From an uncultured beta proteobacterium (GTDB lineage Bacteria; Pseudomonadota; Gammaproteobacteria; Burkholderiales; SG8-41): a stretch of 64,000 nt of DNA. The translations under genes were made by a program, and so were the position numbers. The DNA lies in NCBI GenBank assembly GCA_903933915.1, contig CAIZLW010000093.1:1-64000 (forward strand). Direction: 5' to 3'. Below, one piece after another: positions 58,593-64,000 of this stretch (the first letter of the stretch is position 1; each line of letters starts with the position of its first letter). The notes under the pieces are model-generated. The model worked only from the letters and a program-made list of their open reading frames with translations. It was not told the DNA's origin and did no database searches.

Positions 58593-58609
58593 TCTTTACT
58601 AGGCTGCAA
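58582..58609 (-). promoter_or_regulatory. Sigma70 promoter of lexA
   Basis: On the minus strand TTGCAG (58609-58604), a 16-bp spacer, TATAAT (58587-58582). The first base about 7-8 positions after the -10 is the A of the lexA ATG at 58574 or its neighbour, which predicts a leaderless mRNA. Confidence 0.7.
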
Positions 58610-58715
58610 GCCGGTATTTGCCGTGGTCTCCGAGGCAAGGCTAAGTTGTTTTAATAAGTTTTTGATTTTTAATAATATTTTTGCTTACTCCCGCTACAGT
58701 GCTGGCGGCAATGCA

Positions 58716-58744
58716 TTGAACGAAAGGCAAAATTTTGTTATACT
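58716..58744 (+). promoter_or_regulatory. Sigma70 promoter of the rimP-nusA-infB operon
   Basis: TTGAAC (58716-58721), 17-bp spacer, TATACT (58739-58744). It implies a start near 58751 and a leader of about 70 nt before rimP. Confidence 0.75.
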
Positions 58745-58780
58745 TCAAAGTTCTGTAAAACAGTTGGGTGTCACACAGTT

Positions 58781-58802
58781 ATGGGCGGATCGCCCATTTT
58801 TT
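58781..58802 (+). terminator. Terminator-like hairpin in the rimP-nusA leader
   Basis: ATGGGCG, loop GAT, CGCCCAT, then six Ts (58797-58802). It lies between the promoter and the rimP start, so it can only act as an attenuator of this operon. Confidence 0.75.
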
Positions 58803-58822
58803 GTTTGTGGCGCCGTTTTGAC

Positions 58823-59251
58823 ATGGATTTGCAAGGTTTACTCGAGAACACGCTCGCTGGACTGGGCTACGAACTGGTGGATCTGGAACGATCCCCCAAG
58901 GGTGCCCTTTTGCGGATTTTTATCGATAAGCCCGGTGGCATCACGGTTGAGGACTGCGCTTTGGTCAGCAACCACCTAGACCGGGTGTTTACGGTGGAGA
59001 ACGTGGCCTACGACCGCCTGGAAATTTCATCTCCGGGGCTGGACCGGCCGCTGCGCAAGGCGGAGGATTTTGTGCGTTTCTCCGGACAGAAGGCGAAGTT
59101 GAAGTTGCGCGTGCCGCTGGAAGGGCAGCGCAATTTTGTCGGCGTGATCCGCGAGTGCGAGGCAGGCAAAGTAGGCATCGAGGTTGACGGACGCGTGCTG
59201 TCGGTCGACTTGGGCAATGTGGATAAAGCGCGGCTGATGCCGGCGTTTTAA
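58823..59251 (+). CDS. rimP: Ribosome maturation factor RimP
   Basis: 142 residues from ATG at 58823 ([20 protein letters not shown]); an ATG at 58781 is in frame but lies in the leader hairpin. [22 protein letters not shown] and [20 protein letters not shown] are the RimP hallmarks, then a short SH3-like C-domain. It helps 30S assembly. It is the first gene of rimP-nusA-infB-rbfA-truB. No clear ribosome site is seen. Confidence 0.94.
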   Translation: MDLQGLLENTLAGLGYELVDLERSPKGALLRIFIDKPGGITVEDCALVSNHLDRVFTVENVAYDRLEISSPGLDRPLRKAEDFVRFSGQKAKLKLRVPLEGQRNFVGVIRECEAGKVGIEVDGRVLSVDLGNVDKARLMPAF

Positions 59252-59264
59252 GCGGGAGACGGAT

Positions 59265-60749
59265 ATGGGTCGTGAAATTCTGTTGTTGGTTGATGCGCTG
59301 GCGCGCGAAAAGAACGTCGACAAGGAAATTGTGTTCGGCGCCCTCGAACTCGCCTTGGCTTCTGCAGCCAAAAAGAAGTTCACCGAGGACGTTGAGGTTC
59401 GCGCCTCGGTCGATCGTGCGACCGGCGAATTTACCTTCTTCCGTCGCTGGGAAGTGGTGAAGAACGAGGAAATCGAAGTGCCGTCGCGGCAGTACAAGCT
59501 GCATGAGGCGCAGGAAGAAGATCCTGAATCCCAAGTCGGCGAATTCATCGAAGAGCCGCTCGATGGCATGGAGGTTGGCCGCATTGGCGCGCAAACCGCT
59601 AAACAGGTCATCGTGCAGAAGATCCGTGACGCGGAACGCGAGCAGATCCTTAATGACTTCCTCGCCCGCAAGGAGCACCTTGTCACCGGCGTCATCAAAC
59701 GCATGGAGCGCGGCAACGCGATTGTCGAATCAGGCCGTCTTGAGGCCATGCTGCCCCGAGACCAGATGATCCCGAAGGAGAATCTTCGTTTGGGTGATCG
59801 CGTGCGAGCCTATGTCTGGAAGGTTGACCGCCTGGCCCGCGGCCCGCACCTGATGCTGTCGCGCACCGCGCCAGAATTCATTGCCAGGCTGTTTGAACTC
59901 GAGGTTCCCGAGATCGAGGAAGGTCTGCTTGAGATCAAGGGCGCTGCCCGCGACCCCGGCTCGCGTGCCAAGATCGCCGTGCATTCCAAGGATGCGCGCA
60001 TTGATCCGATCGGCACCTGCGTCGGTATGCGCGGCTCGCGCGTACAGGCAGTAACCGCAGAACTCGCGCAAGAGCGCGTCGACATCGTGTTGTGGAATTC
60101 GGATCCGGCGCAGTTCGCCATCAATGCGCTGGCGCCCGCTGAAGTCACCAGCATTGTGGTTGATGAGGAAAAGCACAGTATGGACATCGTCGTTGACGAG
60201 GAGAACCTCGCGCAGGCGATCGGCCGCAATGGTCAGAACGTCCGTCTCGCGGCCGAACTCACCGGCTGGGAACTGAACCTGATGACCGAAACCGACGCTC
60301 AGAAGAAGAGCGAAGAAGAAACATCGAAGACACGTGCCGAGTTCATGGAAAAACTGGATGTCGACGAAGAAGTCGCCGACATCCTGGTGCAGGAAGGTTT
60401 TGCCACGCTCGAAGAAGTGGCTTATGTGCCGCTCACCGAAATGCTGGAAATCGAGGCGTTTGACGAGGCGACTGTTAACGAGTTGCGCAGCCGTGCGCGC
60501 AATGCATTGCTGACACAGGCGATTGCCAGCGAAGAGAAGGTCGAACACGACATCGAAGATCTGATGAAAGTCGAGGGGATGGATCACGATACCGCGCGCC
60601 TGCTGGCGTCCAAGGGAATCGCGACCCAGGAAGACCTCGCTGACTTTGCGACCGACGATCTCATCGAACTGACCGCGATCGATTCGGAGCGCGCCAAAAC
60701 GCTGATCATGGCGGCACGCGCGCCGTGGTTCGCCGAAACCAACGCCTGA
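59265..60749 (+). CDS. nusA: Transcription termination/antitermination factor NusA
   Basis: 494 residues, as in E. coli. The N-domain binds RNA polymerase (1-125, [20 protein letters not shown]). An S1 domain ([20 protein letters not shown]), KH1/KH2 ([19 protein letters not shown] and [20 protein letters not shown]), and two acidic C-terminal repeats with helix-hairpin-helix character ([17 protein letters not shown] and [19 protein letters not shown]) follow. It controls pausing, termination and antitermination. GGGAGA gives its ribosome site. It is 13 bp after rimP and may regulate its own operon through the leader hairpin. Confidence 0.97.
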   Translation: MGREILLLVDALAREKNVDKEIVFGALELALASAAKKKFTEDVEVRASVDRATGEFTFFRRWEVVKNEEIEVPSRQYKLHEAQEEDPESQVGEFIEEPLDGMEVGRIGAQTAKQVIVQKIRDAEREQILNDFLARKEHLVTGVIKRMERGNAIVESGRLEAMLPRDQMIPKENLRLGDRVRAYVWKVDRLARGPHLMLSRTAPEFIARLFELEVPEIEEGLLEIKGAARDPGSRAKIAVHSKDARIDPIGTCVGMRGSRVQAVTAELAQERVDIVLWNSDPAQFAINALAPAEVTSIVVDEEKHSMDIVVDEENLAQAIGRNGQNVRLAAELTGWELNLMTETDAQKKSEEETSKTRAEFMEKLDVDEEVADILVQEGFATLEEVAYVPLTEMLEIEAFDEATVNELRSRARNALLTQAIASEEKVEHDIEDLMKVEGMDHDTARLLASKGIATQEDLADFATDDLIELTAIDSERAKTLIMAARAPWFAETNA

Positions 60750-60776
60750 TATCGCAGAAAAGAAAAGTAACCGGCT

Positions 60777-63308
60777 ATGCCCCAGATCAAAGTCAAAGAA
60801 TTTGCCAAGGAACTCGGCGTGCAGCCTGAGTTGCTGATTGAGCAGCTCCAGGCGGCCGGCGTGAATAAAGCGCTGACGGAAGACGCCGCGCTGACCGAAA
60901 AGGACAAGACGCAGTTGTTGGATCATCTGCGCGAAGCGCATGGCGGGAAAGAAGTCAAGCAGACGATCACGCTGACCCGGCGGCAGACGAGCGAGATCAA
61001 GAAGTCGGATTCGACAACCGGCAAGGCGCGCACGATTCAGGTTGAGGTGCGCAAGAAACGCGTACTGATCAAGCGTGATGCGCCTGAGCCTGAAAAGGTC
61101 GAGAACGGCCCCAAGCCGATTATTGATGCGGCCGAAATCGCGGTGCGCGAAGAGGAGGCCCGCAAGCAGGCTGAGTTGGCCGCGCGCCAGGCCGACGATG
61201 TTGCAAAAAAACGCAAGAAGGAAGCGGACGCTGAGGTGGTGGCCAAGGCAACTGCTGTTGCCGCCGCACCGGCTTCAGCTACCCCGGCGGTTGATCCCTC
61301 CGTTGTAGTCGAAGGTACGATACACAAACCGGCCGCACCGGCAGGTGAAGCCGGAGACAAGGCCAAAAAAGGCGCCAAGAAACCTGCCAAGCAGGTGGTC
61401 TGGCAAGATCCTACTGCACGCAAACGCACGATCAAAACACGCGGCGACGCATCCGGCGGACTGGGCTGGCGCGACCGTAAGGTTCACCGCACTTCCCACA
61501 AGCAGGAAGGCGATCAGCAGCATGGCTTTACCGCGCCGACCGAGCCTTTGGTTAAAGACGTGCTGGTTCCGGAAACGATCACGGTCGCCGAACTGGCACA
61601 CAAGATGTCGGTCAAAGCAGCGGAAGTCATCAAGACCTTGATGAAGCTTGGTACGATGGCAACCATCAACCAGGTTCTGGATCAGGACACCGCGATTATC
61701 CTCGTTGAAGAAATGGGGCATGTCGGCAAGCGCGCCAAACTCGACGAACCGGATGCCTATCTGGTCGAGACTACGAGTGGGCAGGTTGAGGTCAAGGCTG
61801 AACCGCGCGCTCCGGTTGTAACCGTGATGGGCCATGTCGATCACGGCAAAACTTCACTGCTGGATTACATCCGTCGCACCAAAGTGGCGACTGGCGAGGC
61901 AGGCGGCATTACCCAGCACATCGGCGCTTATCACGTAGAGACGCCGCGCGGCATGATTACCTTCCTCGACACGCCGGGACACGAAGCCTTTACGGCGATG
62001 CGTGCACGTGGTGCCAAGGTCACCGATCTGGTCATTCTTGTCGTGGCAGCCGATGACGGCGTGATGCCGCAGACTGCCGAGGCGATTCATCACGCCAAGG
62101 CTGCGAATGTGCCGCTGATTGTGGCGCTGAACAAGATCGACAAGCCGGAAGCGAATGTCGAGCGCGTCAAGCAGGATCTGGCCGCGCAGCAAGTAGTTCC
62201 CGAAGAATGGGGCGGCGATACGATGTTCGTCGAGGTGTCGGCCCGTACCGGGCAGGGCATCGACAGCCTGCTGGAGCGCATTCTGCTGCAGGCTGAGGTG
62301 CTGGAATTGCGTGCCCCCAAAGACGCGCCGGCCAAGGGCATCGTTGTCGAATCACGACTGGATAAAGGCCGCGGTCCCGTGGCGACGGTGCTGATTCAGT
62401 CCGGCACGCTGAAGCGCGGCGATATCGTGCTCGCCGGCGCTGTGTTCGGTCGCGTGCGCGCCATGCTCAATGAGGCTGGCGATACCATCGACTCTGCAGG
62501 TCCTTCGATCCCAGTTGAAATTCTCGGTTTGTCCGATGTGCCTGCAGCCGGCGCCGAAGTCATGGTGCTCGGCGACGAACGCAAGGCGCGCGAAATCGCG
62601 CTGTTCCGTCAGGGCAAGTACCGCGACGTCAAGCTGGCCAAGCAGCAGGCGGCCAAGCTTGAAAACATTTTCGATCAGATGGGCGAGGGCGAGGTCAAGA
62701 CGCTGTCGCTGATCATCAAGGCTGACGTACAAGGTTCGTACGAAGGTCTGACCCATGCGCTGGCCAAGCTGTCCACCGACGAGGTCAAGGTCAACATCGT
62801 GCATGCGGCCATTGGCGGCATTACTGAATCGGATATCAACCTGGCACTGGCTTCCAAGGCGGTGGTGATCGGCTTTAATGCTCGCGCCGATGCGGCCGCG
62901 CGCAAGCTGGCTGGGAGCAGCGGCGTTGACATCCGCTACTACAACATCATTTACGATGCGGTCGATGAGATCAAGGCCGCGCTCACCGGCATGCTTCCCC
63001 CCGAGCGCAAGGAAAGCACGCTGGGCCTGGTGGAGATTCGCCAGGTGTTCCGCATTTCCAAAGTTGGCGCTGTTGCCGGCTGCTATGTGCTTGAAGGTCT
63101 GATCCGCCGCAGTTCAAAGCTTCGGTTGTTGCGCGACAACGTCGTCATCCATGAAGGTGAACTCGATTCGCTGAAGCGTTTCAAGGACGATGTGCGCGAG
63201 GTCAAAGCTGGCTTCGAATGCGGTCTGTCGCTGAAGAACTTCAACGACATCAAGGAAGGCGACCAGCTGGAAATTTTTGAAGTTGTTGAAGTGGCGAGGT
63301 CTCTGTAA
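60777..63308 (+). CDS. infB: Translation initiation factor IF-2
   Basis: 843 residues. The N-terminus [20 protein letters not shown] is an IF2N domain, followed by a long charged Ala/Lys-rich linker and a second IF2N ([20 protein letters not shown]). The G domain starts near 345: G1 [13 protein letters not shown]3 DTPGHEAF, G4 NKID. C1 and C2 domains end the chain and bind initiator tRNA. It brings fMet-tRNA to the 30S subunit and speeds subunit joining. It follows nusA by 27 bp. Confidence 0.98.
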   Translation: MPQIKVKEFAKELGVQPELLIEQLQAAGVNKALTEDAALTEKDKTQLLDHLREAHGGKEVKQTITLTRRQTSEIKKSDSTTGKARTIQVEVRKKRVLIKRDAPEPEKVENGPKPIIDAAEIAVREEEARKQAELAARQADDVAKKRKKEADAEVVAKATAVAAAPASATPAVDPSVVVEGTIHKPAAPAGEAGDKAKKGAKKPAKQVVWQDPTARKRTIKTRGDASGGLGWRDRKVHRTSHKQEGDQQHGFTAPTEPLVKDVLVPETITVAELAHKMSVKAAEVIKTLMKLGTMATINQVLDQDTAIILVEEMGHVGKRAKLDEPDAYLVETTSGQVEVKAEPRAPVVTVMGHVDHGKTSLLDYIRRTKVATGEAGGITQHIGAYHVETPRGMITFLDTPGHEAFTAMRARGAKVTDLVILVVAADDGVMPQTAEAIHHAKAANVPLIVALNKIDKPEANVERVKQDLAAQQVVPEEWGGDTMFVEVSARTGQGIDSLLERILLQAEVLELRAPKDAPAKGIVVESRLDKGRGPVATVLIQSGTLKRGDIVLAGAVFGRVRAMLNEAGDTIDSAGPSIPVEILGLSDVPAAGAEVMVLGDERKAREIALFRQGKYRDVKLAKQQAAKLENIFDQMGEGEVKTLSLIIKADVQGSYEGLTHALAKLSTDEVKVNIVHAAIGGITESDINLALASKAVVIGFNARADAAARKLAGSSGVDIRYYNIIYDAVDEIKAALTGMLPPERKESTLGLVEIRQVFRISKVGAVAGCYVLEGLIRRSSKLRLLRDNVVIHEGELDSLKRFKDDVREVKAGFECGLSLKNFNDIKEGDQLEIFEVVEVARSL

Positions 63309-63320
63309 CCGCCGTGTCTT

Positions 63321-63345
63321 GCGGGTGCTGCCTGAAGGCGCACCC
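63321..63345 (+). other. Hairpin between infB and rbfA
   Basis: CGGGTGC ... GCACCCG with an inner GCCT/AGGC stem, then GCTGGTTTTT. It has terminator-like shape but lies inside an operon, so partial termination or mRNA processing is more likely than a full stop. Confidence 0.45.
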
Positions 63346-63371
63346 GGCTGGTTTTTCGGAGCAGTTGCCGC

Positions 63372-63746
63372 ATGCCTAAAGATTACCCCCGCGGTCGGCG
63401 CATAGCCGACCAGATCCAGCGTGAATTGTCCGAGATCATTCGCATGGATCTCAAGGATCCGCGCGTCGGCCTGATCACCATCACTGACGTCGAGGTGACC
63501 CAGGACAATGAGCACGCCAAGGTATTTTTTACCGCGCTTGGCGAACCGGTGCAGCAGGAAGCAGCGGAGCGTGCGCTCAACCATGCGTCCGGTTTCCTGC
63601 GCAGTGCTCTCGCCAAAGTGATGAAACTGCGCACGGTGCCGCAACTGCGCTTCAACTACGACGTTTCTGTCGAGCGCGGTGTTCGTCTGTCGAACCTGAT
63701 CGATGAGGCGATTGCCAGCAAACCGGGCAATAAACCTCCGCAGTGA
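63372..63746 (+). CDS. rbfA: Ribosome-binding factor A
   Basis: 124 residues. [50 protein letters not shown] and [21 protein letters not shown] match RbfA from end to end. It is a cold-shock-linked 30S maturation factor that acts on the 5' end of 16S rRNA. Its TGA stop overlaps the truB GTG (GTGA), so the genes are coupled. Confidence 0.97.
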   Translation: MPKDYPRGRRIADQIQRELSEIIRMDLKDPRVGLITITDVEVTQDNEHAKVFFTALGEPVQQEAAERALNHASGFLRSALAKVMKLRTVPQLRFNYDVSVERGVRLSNLIDEAIASKPGNKPPQ

Positions 63747-64000
63747 ACGCGCCTCGCGCCGAGCGCAATGATGTAAACGGCGTGTTGTTGCTCGACAAGC
63801 CGCTGGGCCTGACTTCGCAACAGGCCGTGGCGCGGGTCAAACGCCTGTTTTCCGCACGCAAGGCCGGTCATACCGGCACTCTGGATCCGATGGCCGACGG
63901 GCTGTTGCCGATCGGTTTGGGTGAAGCGACCAAGTATTCCCAGTTTTTGCTCGAAGCCGACAAAGGCTATCTGGCTTCGTTGCGCCTGGGAGCGACCACC
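63743..64000 (+). CDS. truB: tRNA pseudouridine(55) synthase TruB, 5' part
   Basis: The first 86 codons only, from GTG at 63743; the window ends inside the gene. [19 protein letters not shown] and the catalytic block [20 protein letters not shown], with the conserved Asp in TLDP, identify TruB, which makes pseudouridine 55 in the T-loop of tRNAs. It closes the visible part of the rimP-nusA-infB-rbfA-truB operon. The frame is open to the last base. Confidence 0.95.
   Translation, partial: MNAPRAERNDVNGVLLLDKPLGLTSQQAVARVKRLFSARKAGHTGTLDPMADGLLPIGLGEATKYSQFLLEADKGYLASLRLGATT

Noticed and set aside
58753-58764. A second SOS box (CTGTAAAACAG) in the rimP leader
   Set aside because: The half-sites are too close, with three bases between them in place of eight, so LexA binding is not expected.

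Overview
The window is a contiguous piece of a GC-rich chromosome, almost certainly from a betaproteobacterium of the Burkholderiales type. The reasons are the two Bug/TctC-type solute receptors, the rimP-nusA-infB-rbfA-truB and thrS-infC-rpmI-rplT-pheST-ihfA gene orders, the alaC-hom-thrC cluster, a long (about 400 residue) TrpS, and sigma70-type promoters with A/T-rich -10 boxes in a GC-rich background. It is mostly core chromosome with small accessory pockets. I see no prophage, insertion sequence, CRISPR array or replication origin.

Left part (1-11400): the end of purL faces a four-gene minus-strand cluster coding for a permuted ATP-grasp enzyme, an alpha-E protein, a proteasome-type peptidase (Anbu) and a transglutaminase/DUF2126 protein. 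This is a conserved but poorly understood peptide-making or peptide-modifying system and the most unusual biology here. It is followed by a monofunctional relA and a secreted FGE/SUMF1-like protein.

Translation block (11400-19200): tRNA-Val, a thrS leader that looks like a leader-peptide attenuator, thrS, infC with an ATA start, rpmI, rplT, pheS, pheT, ihfA, a MerR-family regulator and tRNA-Pro.

Middle (19200-41200): a nitrilase-family amidase; a minus-strand operon of acyl-CoA dehydrogenase, CoA-transferase and RraA-like protein; surE-pcm-nlpD, with no rpoS behind it; a MoxR / DUF58 / TgpA transglutaminase triad; a decayed histidine-kinase fragment; alaC-hom-thrC, with a partial duplication of the alaC end; nadC; an FMN glutamate-synthase-like protein; clpB with a sigma32 promoter; and a 5'-truncated PAS/HD-GYP gene.

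Right part (41200-64000): an ABC exporter with an AttH-like lipocalin protein; two Bug receptors around a TauD-type dioxygenase, an orphan PIN protein and a thioesterase; yaiI; a four-domain rhodanese; rhlE; an HNH nuclease; an internally duplicated membrane protein; PHP phosphatase, yciO and trpS; lexA with an SOS box and a probably leaderless promoter; and the rimP-nusA-infB-rbfA-truB operon, which runs out of the window inside truB.

Across the window an 18-bp A/T-rich motif (consensus TAARTAATTGTTTTTATT) recurs just downstream of stop codons, always in the sense direction of the gene it follows. I regard it as the best candidate for an undescribed signal. All calls rest on reading the sequence by eye; no database search was run.
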